Shown: positions 29,942-40,375 of the stretch, piece after piece
How the letters are laid out: every line of letters begins with the position of its first letter
Numbering within the stretch: position 1 is the first letter of the stretch
Assembly (NCBI RefSeq): GCF_964026475.1
Contig: NZ_OZ032151.1
Span: forward strand, 310,001-374,000
DNA length: 64,000 bases
Direction: 5' to 3'
Source: Candidatus Tisiphia endosymbiont of Nemotelus nigrinus
GTDB lineage: Bacteria; Pseudomonadota; Alphaproteobacteria; Rickettsiales; Rickettsiaceae
The notes under the pieces: generated by a model
Told to the model about the DNA's origin: nothing
Seen by the model: the letters and a program-made list of their open reading frames with translations, nothing else
Database searches by the model: none
Position numbers and translations under genes: made by a program

Positions 29942-30616
29942 TTAGGTCACTTTAGAAATCTTTACAGAGTACATGCAATCAGAGCAATCATAAAAGTTTT
30001 GTAACCGTAATTTTGTATCCCACTCATCTTTAAGTATACTATAGTATACTGTATCTCGACGTCTGTCATCAGGCATGAGCGTGTGGCTTCGTAACACTCC
30101 TTCTTCAGTTGCACCAATTTTAACAAGCCCACCTTTAGCTCTTACATTAAGTGCATCTGTTTTAAACTCCACCCTTTCCATATTCAGGTAATCAAAAGCA
30201 AAATGCAATAAAAGAAACTTTGCATTTTTATTAATACCACTCCCTTGAAACAATGTTTCTATCCAACTCCAACCTATTTCTATCCTGCGGTCTTTTGGGG
30301 AATAATTGCCAAAAGCTGTTGATCCAACAATTTTTCCTGTTTTCTGCTCTTCAATAACAAAATGATATCGCAAACCCAACTTTCTTTGTTGTATGGCGTC
30401 ATCAACGTAGTCGCTTATATCTTGTACTTGACTCATTTTGACAGCGAAATATTTCCAGACTGCGTAATCAGAAGTGAACTTAGCAAATGTAGACATATCA
30501 TCTGCGTTTAATGGCCTTAATCTTACTAACTCATTATTGCAAATAATGTCATGGGCAAAAAAGCTACCATTATTCTTAGCTAACGCTAACTTAAAATTAG
30601 TAAGTATATTGTCCAT
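29942..30616 (-). CDS. GNAT-family N-acetyltransferase (RimJ/RimL-like)
   Basis: 224 residues with a GNAT fold pattern: LVRLRPLNADDMSTFAKFTSD at the N-terminus, YHFVIEEQKTGKIVGSTAFGNYSPKDRRIEIGWSWIETLFQGSGINKNAK (beta4 and acetyl-CoA loop), HFAFDYLNMERVEFKTDALNVRAKGGLVKIGATEEGVLRSH. The latter block is typical of the Acetyltransf_3 (RimJ/RimL) subgroup that modifies protein N-termini or small molecules. The target is unknown. It lies 25 bp downstream of sdhB, on the same strand. Confidence 0.85.
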   Translation of the reverse strand: MDNILTNFKLALAKNNGSFFAHDIICNNELVRLRPLNADDMSTFAKFTSDYAVWKYFAVKMSQVQDISDYVDDAIQQRKLGLRYHFVIEEQKTGKIVGSTAFGNYSPKDRRIEIGWSWIETLFQGSGINKNAKFLLLHFAFDYLNMERVEFKTDALNVRAKGGLVKIGATEEGVLRSHTLMPDDRRRDTVYYSILKDEWDTKLRLQNFYDCSDCMYSVKISKVT

Positions 30617-30641
30617 ATCTACCTAATAGAAAAGTTCTATT

Positions 30642-31427
30642 TTACACTCCATGGCGTTGTATTATTTGATTTTTTATCTCTGCAATAGCTTTAGCTGGAT
30701 TTAAACCTTTCGGGCAAGTTTTGGTACAGTTCATAATTGTATGACAACGATATAGTTTAAACGGATCTTCCAAATCATCCAAACGCTCTCCAGTATATTC
30801 ATCCCTAGAATCAGCAATCCACCGATAAGCTTGTAGTAAAATCGCAGGTCCTAAATATTTATCACCATTCCACCAATAGCTAGGACAAGAGGTGGAACAA
30901 CACGCACATAATATGCATTCATACAGCCCATCTAATTTCTCTCTATCCTTAAGGGACTGCAATCTTTCACTATTGGAAGGAGGAGGAGTATCAGTTTTTA
31001 GCCAAGGTTCTATCGATTCATATTGAGCATAAAAATGCGACATATCAGGTACTAAATCTTTTACTACCTTCATATGTGGTAGGGGATATATCTTAATATC
31101 ACCACAAATTTCTTCAATAGGCTTAATGCAGGCAAGTGTATTAGTTCCATCTATATTCATTGCACAACTACCACAAATCCCCTCACGACAAGAACGTCTG
31201 AAAGTCAAAGTAGCATCTATTTCATTTTTTATTTTAATTAAGGCATCTAGAACCATTGGGCCTGTCTTGCCTATATCCAACTCATAAATATCAATTCTAG
31301 GATTTTCATCAGAATCTGGGTTATATCTATAAATTCTAATGTTACGTAATTTATCGGCTTCCCCAGAATATTTATGTACTATCCCTTTATGGACTTTAGA
31401 ATTAGGTGGTAATCTGAGTTCTGCCAT
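30642..31427 (-). CDS. sdhB: Succinate dehydrogenase iron-sulfur subunit
   Basis: 261 residues. The 2Fe-2S site is [25 protein letters not shown], the 4Fe-4S and 3Fe-4S sites lie in [16 protein letters not shown] and [21 protein letters not shown]. It passes electrons from SdhA flavin to ubiquinone in complex II. The other sdh genes are not in this window, so sdhB is detached from the usual sdhCDAB group, as is known in Rickettsia where it neighbours ftsH. Confidence 0.97.
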   Translation of the reverse strand: MAELRLPPNSKVHKGIVHKYSGEADKLRNIRIYRYNPDSDENPRIDIYELDIGKTGPMVLDALIKIKNEIDATLTFRRSCREGICGSCAMNIDGTNTLACIKPIEEICGDIKIYPLPHMKVVKDLVPDMSHFYAQYESIEPWLKTDTPPPSNSERLQSLKDREKLDGLYECILCACCSTSCPSYWWNGDKYLGPAILLQAYRWIADSRDEYTGERLDDLEDPFKLYRCHTIMNCTKTCPKGLNPAKAIAEIKNQIIQRHGV

Positions 31428-31441
31428 ATCTATTCCCTATC

Positions 31442-33328
31442 CTATAAGTCTTTTTTCCGAATTGGCTTCTTAATTTTTATAGTACCATTATCATCATTTT
31501 TTACTGGAAATGAATTTACCTCTTCTGAATTTATCGCTCTACCACTAAGCAAGTTTTTAATCTGCTGACCTGAAAGTGTTTCATGTTCAATTAATATTTT
31601 AGCTAATAGATGGAGTTCGTTAATATGCTCAGTTAGTATATTTTTTGCAAAATTATAGCCTTGTTCAATAATTTTTTTAACCTCTGCATCAATTAATTCT
31701 GCTGTATGTACAGAAGTATGACCTGCTCCTCTACCATTAGCATACAGATCCTCATTGCTCGAACCGTGATATACTGGTCCTATTGCATCACTTAGTCCCC
31801 AATCGGTTACCATAGCTTTAGCCATTTGGGTTGCCATTTTAATATCGGAAGAAGCACCAGAGGTAACTTTATCTTTACCAAAAATAAGTTCTTCAGCTAC
31901 TCTGCCTGCCATTGCTACCGCTATGTCAGCTTCCATTTTATCACGTTGTATAGAAAAACGATCATTTTCCGGTAATCGCATTACCATACCAAGTGCTTTA
32001 CCTCTTGGAATAATAGTTGCTTTATGAATTGGATCAGAAGCGGGACAGTAAAGCCCAACTAATGCATGCCCACCTTCATGATAGGCAGTCAGTTTTTTCT
32101 GCTCATCTGACATAATCATAGAACGTCTTTCCACGCCCATTAACACTTTATCTTTTGCCTCTTCCAACTCCAGCATATTAATTTCTTTCTTTCCTTTACG
32201 GGCAGCAATTAATGCTGATTCATTAACAAGATTAGCAAGTTCTGCTCCTGAAAATCCAGGAGTTCCTCTAGCTATGATTCTAGGTACTATATTCTTAGCA
32301 CATTTTATCTTCTTCAAATGTACTTGTAAAATTTGTTCCCTACCGTCAATATCTGGATTAGGCACAGTTATTTGACGATCAAATCTTCCTGGTCTTAATA
32401 AGGCAGTATCAAGTACATCAGGTCTGTTGGTTGCGGCAATAATCACTACTCCTTCATTATCTTCAAACCCATCCATTTCAACTAACATCTGATTTAATGT
32501 TTGTTCACGCTCATCATTGCCCCCCCCCATACCAATACCTCTGTGGCGACCTACCGCATCTATTTCATCAATAAAGATTATACAAGGTGCATTACGCTTC
32601 CCTTGTTCAAACATGTCACGTACACGGCTTGCACCGACACCAACAAACATTTCAACAAAATCAGAGCCAGAAATACTAAAGAATGGAACGTTTGCTTCGC
32701 CTGCTATAGCTCTTGCTAATAGGGTTTTACCTGTTCCAGGTGAACCTATTAATAAACAGCCTTTGGGAATTTTACCACCAAGTTTTTGGAATTTGCTTGG
32801 GTCTCTAAGAAAGTCAACAATCTCAGTCAATTCTTCTTTAGCTTCGTCAATACCAGCTACGTCTTTAAAAGTAACTTTTGGACCTTTATCTGAAATTAGC
32901 TTGGCTTTAGATTTGCCAAAACCCATAGCTTTTCCGCCACCTTGCATTTGTCGCATGAAAAACACCCAGCCACCTATCAATAGAATCATTGGGAACCATG
33001 AAATGAATATGCTAAACAACAAGTTCATCTTGGTATCAGGGGGGACTACCTCAATATGTACGCCATTACTACTTAAGCGGTTTATTAAATCTGGATAGTC
33101 AGGAGCATAAGTTGAAAAAGGTGTGCCATCACTTAGGGTTCCATCAATTATTCTGCCCTGAATTTTAACAGAACTAACTGCTTTTTCATCAATTTTGGTT
33201 AAAAAATCTGAGAAAGAGATACTACTCTTTCCTCCCATAAAACCATCATTTTGAAATGCATGAAAGACAAGCACTATTAAAACAAAAATCGATACCCAAA
33301 TTAGAACATTCTTACCTTGATTATTCAT
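31442..33328 (-). CDS. ftsH: ATP-dependent zinc metalloprotease FtsH
   Basis: Membrane AAA+ protease, 628 residues. Two TM segments ([18 protein letters not shown] and [23 protein letters not shown]) flank a periplasmic domain. The AAA module has Walker A GSPGTGKT (the usual first Pro is Ser), Walker [15 protein letters not shown] with [20 protein letters not shown], pore [12 protein letters not shown], and protease site HEGGH. The upstream neighbour is tilS, 11 bp away, an arrangement seen in many bacteria. Confidence 0.98.
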   Translation of the reverse strand: MNNQGKNVLIWVSIFVLIVLVFHAFQNDGFMGGKSSISFSDFLTKIDEKAVSSVKIQGRIIDGTLSDGTPFSTYAPDYPDLINRLSSNGVHIEVVPPDTKMNLLFSIFISWFPMILLIGGWVFFMRQMQGGGKAMGFGKSKAKLISDKGPKVTFKDVAGIDEAKEELTEIVDFLRDPSKFQKLGGKIPKGCLLIGSPGTGKTLLARAIAGEANVPFFSISGSDFVEMFVGVGASRVRDMFEQGKRNAPCIIFIDEIDAVGRHRGIGMGGGNDEREQTLNQMLVEMDGFEDNEGVVIIAATNRPDVLDTALLRPGRFDRQITVPNPDIDGREQILQVHLKKIKCAKNIVPRIIARGTPGFSGAELANLVNESALIAARKGKKEINMLELEEAKDKVLMGVERRSMIMSDEQKKLTAYHEGGHALVGLYCPASDPIHKATIIPRGKALGMVMRLPENDRFSIQRDKMEADIAVAMAGRVAEELIFGKDKVTSGASSDIKMATQMAKAMVTDWGLSDAIGPVYHGSSNEDLYANGRGAGHTSVHTAELIDAEVKKIIEQGYNFAKNILTEHINELHLLAKILIEHETLSGQQIKNLLSGRAINSEEVNSFPVKNDDNGTIKIKKPIRKKDL

Positions 33329-33339
33329 CTACGACTCAC

Positions 33340-34653
33340 CTAACAGAAATGCGTAAAACGCGATATAAAATTGGGAGAGAAAGAAACATCAAGCCCTTCT
33401 CTCAAACCATTGCCATTATAGTATGATATATGGGGTATGGCTATAACTTTTTCAAGTATCTTGACTACTGGTAGAGTGAATAAAATAGCAACATGATTAT
33501 TGAAACTGGTATTTTTCAGTATTGTTAAATCTAAATCTTGCTTTATTTTACTATAATTCTCGATCGTTAGGTTACTTATCAAATAGTCTGAATTATTTGT
33601 AAAACTTCCTGCAAAACGGAATCTACCATCCCACACATCTACATTATTAAGTTTAATATCCATCGGCAAACTCCTACCAAATTCCCGGTAAATTATCAGA
33701 TTATTACTAGTTCTTTTTATTACACAGCCATGTAGTGTTTTAGTAAAATCCATTTGTTGTTGCAATAATACCATTATCCTGCTTACCCCGCTCGTTCTGC
33801 TACTACGATTCCTACCGCTAATAATGATAAGGACAAAACTGATTAACTGTAATATTATTTCGTTAGAGAATTCTATAACCTTTAATAAATTTATAGTAGC
33901 AAAACCGAATTGATAAATTTTTACTGATTCTGCGATACAGGCAATCAATTCAGGTTGCAATTTTTCTTCTACTAATTGGTTAATTGTAGATTGCTCAGAA
34001 ATTATTTGATTTTTTACATATTCTCCTTGTTGAGATAATTTTTTTCTAATAATATTTCGTTGGTATTTGTCGGATTTATTCGATTCATCTTCAAACCATT
34101 TTATATTATTGGTAATTAAATATGTTACTAATTGTTGTTTTGGTATGTTAAACAATGGTCTCACTATTCTAACATTATTATACCAGTTAATATTGCTACC
34201 ACTAAGTCCAAATATACTACTTTTTTTTTCTGATCTTAGACAATAATTCTCTATATAATCATCTAAGTGATGGGCCGTTAAAATTGTCAATATATCTAAT
34301 TTTCTACATAAATCAGTCATTAATTGATAACGCCCTTCCCTTGCCCTTGCTTGTAAATTAGAAAAATTATTTTGGTGATCGAAATGCAGTAGGTGATAGG
34401 TATGTCCTAATTTATGGCTTAAATCTCGGACATACTCATGTTCCAGCTTAGATTGTTCCCGCAAATGATGATCAACTAACATCACAACTACGTTAATATT
34501 TTTATTAATACTATTAGTGCAGACCCATTTATGTGTTAACATTAAAAGGGCTATGGAATCAGAGCCACCTGAAACAGCTAAGGCAATAGACCTCACCCGA
34601 GGTCTATTGCCAATTAGTTTCTCAATATTCTGCTGAAATTGTTGATAAAGCAT
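33340..34653 (-). CDS. tilS: tRNA(Ile)-lysidine synthase
   Basis: 437 residues. The PP-loop ATP pyrophosphatase motif SGGSDSIALL is near residue 29, followed by HHLREQSKLEHEYVRDL, ARAREGRYQLM, LTAHHLDDYIENYCLR and RPLFNIPKQQLVTYL with NKSDKYQRNIIRKKL. It converts C34 of tRNA-Ile(CAU) to lysidine so AUA is read as Ile, essential in an AUA-rich genome. The C-terminal region is divergent. Its start overlaps the upstream small gene by one base. Confidence 0.95.
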   Translation of the reverse strand: MLYQQFQQNIEKLIGNRPRVRSIALAVSGGSDSIALLMLTHKWVCTNSINKNINVVVMLVDHHLREQSKLEHEYVRDLSHKLGHTYHLLHFDHQNNFSNLQARAREGRYQLMTDLCRKLDILTILTAHHLDDYIENYCLRSEKKSSIFGLSGSNINWYNNVRIVRPLFNIPKQQLVTYLITNNIKWFEDESNKSDKYQRNIIRKKLSQQGEYVKNQIISEQSTINQLVEEKLQPELIACIAESVKIYQFGFATINLLKVIEFSNEIILQLISFVLIIISGRNRSSRTSGVSRIMVLLQQQMDFTKTLHGCVIKRTSNNLIIYREFGRSLPMDIKLNNVDVWDGRFRFAGSFTNNSDYLISNLTIENYSKIKQDLDLTILKNTSFNNHVAILFTLPVVKILEKVIAIPHISYYNGNGLREGLDVSFSPNFISRFTHFC

Positions 34654-35057
34654 TATTTAGCTGAATCTTTTTTGACAGATTTATTTTCCGTAGATTTAGG
34701 ATTTTCTTGATTTTTTCTTAGAGATGAAATCCTTTTTTTATATTCCCGCTCCTTACGAAAATACTCTTGAGCTTCTTGTGAGATTTTGTTATATAAGTCA
34801 CGTTTTTGACCATTAAGTTTAGCAACTGCTATACGATATTCTTTTATTTCTTCTCTCAATTTTGCAGAAACTCCTGCAGCATAAGAAATGAACTCATCAA
34901 TAATTTTTTGTAATTCATTATCGCTATTGACAGTAGCACTATTAATATTAGTTTGGTTGGCATTTGACTTTGTGGGTGGCGTAGTAGTTGCTATACTATT
35001 TGAGCTTAGTAATAATAATCCTAGCATAGTAATAATTAATCTCTTTTTTTTTATCAT
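34653..35057 (-). CDS. Small exported coiled-coil protein (unknown)
   Basis: 134 residues: N-terminal signal-like segment (KKKRLIITMLGLLLLSSNSIATT), a Thr/Asn/Ser-rich linker, then a long charged helical stretch (ELQKIIDEFISYAAGVSAKLREEIKEYRIAVAKL...KKRISSLRKNQENPK) with heptad character. No family recognised; position before tilS suggests a YbgF/CpoB-type or periplasmic scaffold role, but that is only inference. It overlaps tilS by one base, so co-expression with tilS-ftsH-sdhB is likely. Confidence 0.7.
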   Translation of the reverse strand: MIKKKRLIITMLGLLLLSSNSIATTTPPTKSNANQTNINSATVNSDNELQKIIDEFISYAAGVSAKLREEIKEYRIAVAKLNGQKRDLYNKISQEAQEYFRKEREYKKRISSLRKNQENPKSTENKSVKKDSAK

Positions 35058-35186
35058 TTATACACTCCTAAAATATTTTTATATAACTTTTAATTGCTAA
35101 ATGTGAAAACTAGCAGAAATAAATATACACTATAATAATTCTATATAGCTATTATCTTTTTTAATCCCAATCATATTTATATTGAT

Positions 35187-35364
35187 TATAACTAACCCCT
35201 GTCATTGCGAGGAGGCATAAATCGGCGAAGCAATCCAAAAAGTGACCAAATTTGATTGCTTCGTCGACCTTAGGTCTCCTCGCAATGATGGCATGGACTC
35301 CGTCCAAACCCATCAATGGACTCCGTCCATGTATGACGGAGTGATGCTAATCGGGTTAACTATA
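35187..35364. repeat. Palindromic repeat (CATTGCGAG type)
   Basis: The outer ends TATAACTAACCCC (35187) and ATCGGGTTAACTATA (to 35364) are complementary apart from a few bases. Inner GTCATTGCGAGGAGGCATAA with GATTGCTTCGTCGACC...CTCGCAATGATGG, then a direct pair of ACTCCGTCCA modules. It lies upstream of tlc1. The remaining parts of the 35058-35447 gap show no gene. Confidence 0.8.
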
Positions 35365-35447
35365 CGAAGAGAATTAATCATTTTATTTGACTTTTCTTGT
35401 ATATATCTATATAAAGTGCACTGACTATATAATGATAATAAAACGGT

Positions 35448-36950
35448 ATGGATAAGGTGAAAGATAATAGTTATTTCTCAGAAATAAGAAGAGTGGTTTG
35501 GCCAATTGAAGGGCATGAAAATAAAAAATTCTTGCCTATGGCGGCTATGATGTTTTGCATTTTGCTTAACTATTCTACTCTTAGATCAATAAAAGACGGG
35601 TTTGTAGTAACATCTATTGGTCCTGAATCAATAAGTTTTGTAAAAACTTATGTAGTTTTACCAATGGCAATACTACTTATGGTTGCTTATGTAAAGCTTT
35701 GTGATCTTTTAAAAGCAGAAAATGTTTTTTACACTGTGACCGGTTTTTTTCTAGCATATTTTGTGCTGTTTACTTTTGTATTATATCCATATCCAGAGTT
35801 GGTACATCCTAATCCTGAAACAATTGATGCATTAAGTATTGCATATCCAAATTTTAAGTGGTTTATTAGGGTGGTTGGTAAGTGGAGTTTTGCAATTTTT
35901 TATGCTATATCCGAACTTTGGGGAAGTATGATGCTTAGCTTATTATTCTGGCAATTTGCTAACCAAATTACTAAAACTGAAGAGGCGAAACGCTTTTATT
36001 CTATGTTTGGTATGTTAGCAAATTTATCTTTACCAGTTACTGCATTAATACTTGGTTATTTTTTAAGCAAAGAAACTCAAATAGTTTCAGAACATTTAAA
36101 ATTTACCCCACTGCTTCTTATTATGATGTGTAGTGCTGTAGTTATCATGTTATTGTATAGATGGATGAATCGACATGTTTTAACCGATCCCACTTTATAT
36201 GACCCAACAAGTAAAGCTAGTAATAAGAAAAGCAAGGTTAAGCTATCTCTTATGGAAAGCTTTAAAATGATTTTTAGCTCAAAATATTTAGGGCTTATTG
36301 CCTTACTAATTATATCTTATAGTGTGTCAGTAAATCTTGTAGAAGGTGTATGGAAGTCAAAAATTCAGCAACTATATCCAACTAAAGAAGAATATACTAT
36401 GTATATGGGGCAGTTCCAGGCTTGGCAAGGTGTGACAGCTATATTGTTTATGATTGTTGGTTCTAACATTTTAAGAAGGGTTTCTTGGTTTACCGCCGCT
36501 ATGATTACTCCTTTGATGATGTTAATTACTGGGGTTGCTTTTTTTGCTTTTATTTTCTTTGATAGCACTATTGCGATGTATGTTACTGGTCTATTTGCTT
36601 CTGGACCTTTGGCAGTAGCAGTGATGATTGGGATGATTCAAAATATTTTAAGCAAGGCAACAAAATACTCACTATTTGATGCTACCAAGAATATGGCATA
36701 TATTCCTCTTGATAAGGATCTTAGAACAAAAGGGCAAGCGGCAGTAGAAGTTATAGGTGGTAGATTCGGTAAATCTGGAGGGGGTATCATCCAGTCAACA
36801 TTCTTTATTTTGCTTCCTACTTTTACCTTTGTTGAGGCTACTCCTTATTTTGCTAGTATATTTTTTGTTATCGTAATATTGTGGCTATATGCAATTAAAG
36901 GACTTAATAAGGAATATCAAATTCAGATTCATAGCAAGTCTGGAAATTAA
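35448..36950 (+). CDS. tlc1: ADP,ATP carrier protein Tlc1
   Basis: 500 residues, 12 TM helices. It closely resembles rickettsial Tlc1 along its length: [107 protein letters not shown] and [21 protein letters not shown]. Known: Tlc1 exchanges bacterial ADP for host ATP, letting the bacterium take energy from host cytosol. It stands alone; an IS481 fragment starts 21 bp after the stop. Confidence 0.96.
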   Translation: MDKVKDNSYFSEIRRVVWPIEGHENKKFLPMAAMMFCILLNYSTLRSIKDGFVVTSIGPESISFVKTYVVLPMAILLMVAYVKLCDLLKAENVFYTVTGFFLAYFVLFTFVLYPYPELVHPNPETIDALSIAYPNFKWFIRVVGKWSFAIFYAISELWGSMMLSLLFWQFANQITKTEEAKRFYSMFGMLANLSLPVTALILGYFLSKETQIVSEHLKFTPLLLIMMCSAVVIMLLYRWMNRHVLTDPTLYDPTSKASNKKSKVKLSLMESFKMIFSSKYLGLIALLIISYSVSVNLVEGVWKSKIQQLYPTKEEYTMYMGQFQAWQGVTAILFMIVGSNILRRVSWFTAAMITPLMMLITGVAFFAFIFFDSTIAMYVTGLFASGPLAVAVMIGMIQNILSKATKYSLFDATKNMAYIPLDKDLRTKGQAAVEVIGGRFGKSGGGIIQSTFFILLPTFTFVEATPYFASIFFVIVILWLYAIKGLNKEYQIQIHSKSGN

Positions 36951-36967
36951 TTAGTAGCTGTTATATT

Positions 36968-37759
36968 CTACGTGTTTAGTCCCAGGGAGTGGAGGTTAGG
37001 GTTAATAATAAATTTATTTGGATCAGATGTCCATGTTTTTATGATAAATTCATAAGGAGTTAAAGCTTTAAGAGCTTTAAGTCTTTTTGCGAAATTGTAG
37101 GCATTGATAAAATCATATAAATGTTGTTTAAGTTGCTGATGATTGTCATAATAAAAACGTTTAACAGTTGCCTCTTTAATAGTACGATTCATACGTTCTA
37201 CCTGTCCATTAGTCCATGGATGATTAACTTTTGTTAGCCTGTGTTCAATATTGTATTCATAGCAAATACGATCAAAAATATGCATCCAAGCATGCTTATC
37301 TACTGTTCTGTTAGTAAATTGAATACCATTATCTGTCAAAATAGTATGAATTTTATAAGGTATAGCTTTAATTAAATTACGAAGAAATTGTGCTGTTTCT
37401 GTCTTGGTACATCTTGGTAAAAGTTCTACATACACAAACTTTGAAGTGCGATCAATAGCAACAAATAGATAGAGTTTACCTTCTTCTGTTTTGACTTCAG
37501 CAATATCTATATGGAAATAACCAATTGGATAAAGTTTAAACTTCTTCTTGGTTTTGTTATTTCCTTTTACTTCCGGTAACCTACTAACATTATGGCGTTG
37601 AAGAAGTCTATGTAAAGAAGATCTAGTAAGCTTGGGAATACTAACTTGTAAAGCATATAAGCAATCATCTAAAGATAATAAAGTGTGTTTACGAAATGCT
37701 ATACACATAGCTTCTTCTTCAGAAGTTAATACTGTAGAAGATGGTTCTTTGGGACCCAT
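36968..37759 (-). pseudogene. IS481-family transposase, copy B (5-prime truncated)
   Basis: 263 codons from an internal ATG (MGPKEPSST); the rve catalytic core is whole, as in copy A, with one difference (KALKA for KALKG). The helix-turn-helix region is partly missing: upstream in-frame codons continue to 37823, then sequence diverges. Confidence 0.88.
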
Positions 37760-37823
37760 ACAAGTATCTTGTAATGTAGTTCGTTTCTTCCACTTAGCAA
37801 CTGTTTTAGGATTAATAGAATAT
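36972..37823 (-). mobile_element. IS481-family element, copy B (truncated)
   Basis: 852 bp. The end next to tlc1 is complete (GTGTTTAGTCCCAGGG) but flanked by CTAC, and the other end stops inside the transposase gene at GGATTAATAGAATAT, where it should continue TTTCTTGC. The lost part covers the first ~35 codons and one inverted repeat. It is immobile unless helped by another copy. Confidence 0.9.
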
Positions 37824-37926
37824 GATTATATTAATTTAAATTGAATCTGTTGTAAAGGTTATTGGATTTCTAATTGTTATAAAACTTATATATATCCATG
37901 ATTTAACCGACTTATACCAAATTGCG

Positions 37927-38103
37927 TTAATAAATAGAGTTATATAATGCGAAATTACCCATAGATTTAATTTTGTTTTTATAGTTAAAAAGTGAAATTA
38001 GTGCTGCAGATAATTTGTTAATTACAGAATCAATTGAATTAAAAAGTTTATTCATACAATTCTTTATCTTTTACTTCATCCCAAATATGTTCTACCAGAT
38101 TTA
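37927..38103 (-). pseudogene. IS630-family transposase C-terminal fragment
   Basis: The minus strand reads NLVEHIWDEVKDKELYE and, after a frameshift near 38050, NKLFNSIDSVINKLSAALISLF...MGNFALYNSIY then stop. This matches the NPIENxWxxxK...SxxxLxxxL end of IS630 transposases. It is the only visible trace of a TA-targeting IS630 element, which is of interest as a possible source of enzyme for MITE-1/MITE-2. Confidence 0.65.
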
Positions 38104-38171
38104 AATCTTACTTTTACCCACAAATATTTTATCAAAAAAACCTTAGGCATTAGTTTAGAGAAATAAAAGGA

Positions 38172-38331
38172 AAAATGCATTCTTGAAGCGATTCTTCGAA
38201 TGCATTTTAACTGATTTACGATAATAATCTTATTTTTATATAGTATAAAAATAAGATTATTGTCAAACTAATGTTTAACAATTAGGTGTCAAATCGCTTT
38301 AAGCCTGATTGTTTCTATATACACCCCTGAG
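38172..38331. repeat. 160-bp direct repeat, copy 1
   Basis: Nearly identical to 47515-47674. It includes two hairpins: AATGCATTCTTGAAG/CTTCGAATGCATT and AATAATCTTATTTTTATA/TATAAAAATAAGATTATT, then ATGTTTAACAATTAGGTGTC and a conserved ACACCCCTGAG end. No ORF. Nature unknown; it could be a MITE or an end of a larger IS. Confidence 0.75.
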
Positions 38332-38361
38332 TTCGATGTAACAAGTTACATCGAACTCAGG
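38326..38361. other. Perfect 17-bp-stem palindrome
   Basis: CCTGAGTTCGATGTAAC, AA loop, and the exact complement; it begins within the last bases of the 160-bp repeat. There is no T-run after it, so it is not a typical terminator for plus-strand transcription. Confidence 0.7.
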
Positions 38362-38387
38362 CTATGTAGGAAGTCTACTACAAGTTC

Positions 38388-38416
38388 TTGACAGAAGAAT
38401 TAACTTTATATATATT
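38388..38416 (+). promoter_or_regulatory. Sigma-70 promoter for tRNA-Asp
   Basis: TTGACA (38388-38393), a 17-bp spacer and TATATT (38411-38416) lie 27 bp ahead of the tRNA. It is the clearest consensus promoter in the window. Confidence 0.72.
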
Positions 38417-38443
38417 ACGACTTGCCTATAAGGTATTGATAAA

Positions 38444-38520
38444 GGGGGTGTAGCTCAGTTGGTTAGAGCGTCTGCCTGTCACGCAGAAGGTCGTGGGTTC
38501 AAGTCCCATCACTCCCGCCA
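38444..38520 (+). tRNA. tRNA-Asp (GTC)
   Basis: 77 nt with acceptor GGGGGTG/CACTCCC, D arm GCTCAGTTGGTTAGAGC, anticodon loop CTGTCAC (anticodon GTC), T arm GTGGGTTCAAGTCCCAT and encoded GCCA end. All stems pair, with one G-U in the acceptor. Confidence 0.96.
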
Positions 38521-39105
38521 GTCCTTATCAGCCTTCCAGCGTTTTCTTATTTTACTAAAAATTTCATATGTGATTCATATGTAACTTCTCAGACAAAATT
38601 CCCCAATTTTGACCTACAAAATAGTTTGTTTTTAACCCTATTTTAGGGGGCATTATACTTCTTTTTTGAAGAATTGGAAGGTAACACAAGGGTGAACGAG
38701 CGGAATGTATAAAATTTGGTTTCGCAAATGCCCTGAAGTTTTACGAAACCAATTTTTTAAAGCAGAAGAAAGGTATACGATTCGTAGCAACGGAATTTTT
38801 ACAACAACTGGTTACAATCTACAACTAATTATATAATCATTGCATAATTGTCACTAAAATAAACATCTCTCTAATTTGTTATAAAAAATACTTTACATAC
38901 CAAAATATATTATATACCTTATAAAGCATATTGTTTTTTATGAACAAAGAAATTTAAACTTTGTATATTACAAAGTTTGTTCAGTTGCATTAATTATAGC
39001 TAACAAGACTAACATTATGCCAAGTTCACAAACGTCATTGCGAAAAGCTACTTTAGTAGCGACGAAGCAATCTAATAATTTAAGTAAAAAAACTAAAGAG
39101 GCTTT
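38521..39105. other. Gene-poor stretch downstream of tRNA-Asp
   Basis: No convincing gene. It holds a TCATATGTGATTCATATG double palindrome (38568-38585), a hairpin TTTGGTTTCG...CGAAACCAA followed by T-run (38715-38760, possible terminator), and a fragment TCATTGCGAAAAGC...GACGAAGCAATC of the CATTGCGAG repeat (39032-39071). A tRNA 3-prime end is a common integration site, but no integrase or attachment duplication is visible. Confidence 0.5.
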
Positions 39106-39361
39106 ATGGCTAAAGAAAGATTACAAACATTAAAGAATAAATTCTCTAGTTTAAGTAATAATCCACTGATGGATATTGACGGAAATTTGAGTACCCTGCA
39201 GAGCAAATTGAGTAGCGAAACATCTTCTTACAATAGTTATGTATCGCAGAATAGTAGTTTATCTTCACAATTATCGCAAGCTCAAAATGATCTTGCTAAT
39301 AAGCAAAGTACCCTTAGTAGTACTCAATATAGTCTTAGTAATATTCAATATACTCTCACTA
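39106..39361 (+). pseudogene. Coiled-coil protein, cut by IS481 copy C
   Basis: 85 codons: MAKERLQTLKNKFSSLSNN..., then Ser/Gln/Leu-rich repeats (SSLSSQLSQAQNDLANKQSTLSSTQYSLSNIQYTLT) with clear coiled-coil periodicity. The frame runs into the IS at CTAG 39359-39362. Removing the IS does not join it in frame with the LRR sequence at 40376, so either the partner was different or another lesion exists. Such Ser/Gln coiled coils occur in surface or effector proteins, but no family is recognised. Confidence 0.6.
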
Positions 39362-39362
39362 G

Positions 39363-40375
39363 GTGTTTAGTCCCAGGGTCAGGGTGTAATGTTGTATATT
39401 ATAAAGAATTACCATCAAGAGAGGAATTATGGGACAAATATTACACGGCTGTGCCAAAACGACAGAGGCAATACGTTTCGCAATCCAAAATAGTCAAGAG
39501 AGCTTAAAGACTTTAGCAAGAAAATATTCTATTAATCCTAAAACAGTTGCTAAGTGGAAGAAACGAACTACATTACAAGATACTTGTATGGGTCCCAAAG
39601 AACCATCTTCTACAGTATTAACTTCTGAAGAAGAAGCTATGTGTATAGCATTTCGTAAACACACTTTATTATCTTTAGATGATTGCTTATATGCTTTACA
39701 AGTCAGTATTCCCAAGCTTACTAGATCTTCTTTACATAGACTTCTTCAACGCCATAATGTTAGTAGGTTACCGGAAGTAAAAGGAAATAACAAAACCAAG
39801 AAGAAGTTTAAACTTTATCCAATTGGTTATTTCCATATAGATATTGCTGAAGTCAAAACAGAAGAAGGTAAACTCTATCTATTTGTTGCTATTGATCGCA
39901 CTTCAAAGTTTGTGTATGTAGAACTTTTACCAAGATGTACCAAGACAGAAACAGCACAATTTCTTCGTAATTTAATTAAAGCTATACCTTATAAAATTCA
40001 TACTATTTTGACAGATAATGGTATTCAATTTACTAACAGAACAGTAGATAAGCATGCTTGGATGCATATTTTTGATCGTATTTGCTATGAATACAATATT
40101 GAACACAGGCTAACAAAAGTTAATCATCCATGGACTAATGGACAGGTAGAACGTATGAATCGTACTATTAAAGAGGCAACTGTTAAACGTTTTTATTATG
40201 ACAATCATCAGCAACTTAAACAACATTTATATGATTTTATCAATGCCTACAATTTCGCAAAAAGACTTAAAGCTCTTAAAGGTTTAACTCCTTATGAATT
40301 TATCATAAAAACATGAACATCTGATCCAAATAAATTTATTATTAACCCTAACCACCACACCTTGGGACTAAACAC
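39363..40375 (+). mobile_element. IS481-family element, copy C (1013 bp)
   Basis: Both ends are present (GTGTTTAGTCCCAGGG / complement with a CTTGGGAC variant), flanked by CTAG (39359-39362, 40376-40379). It has a 6-bp insertion (TCAGGG) after the left end compared with the 1007-bp copies A and D. Confidence 0.9.
39429..40316 (+). pseudogene. IS481-family transposase, copy C (premature stop)
   Basis: Same as copy A up to residue 295, where TGG (Trp) is changed to TGA at 40314-40316, removing the last 21 residues. The catalytic D, D, E residues precede the stop, so residual activity cannot be excluded, but the base changes at the right end suggest a decaying copy. Confidence 0.85.

Noticed and set aside
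32517..33098. 193-codon frame on the plus strand
   Set aside because: Antisense to ftsH; no start signal or domain.
38521..39105. Possible integrated element using tRNA-Asp as attachment site
   Set aside because: No integrase and no duplicate of the tRNA 3-prime end was found downstream in the window.
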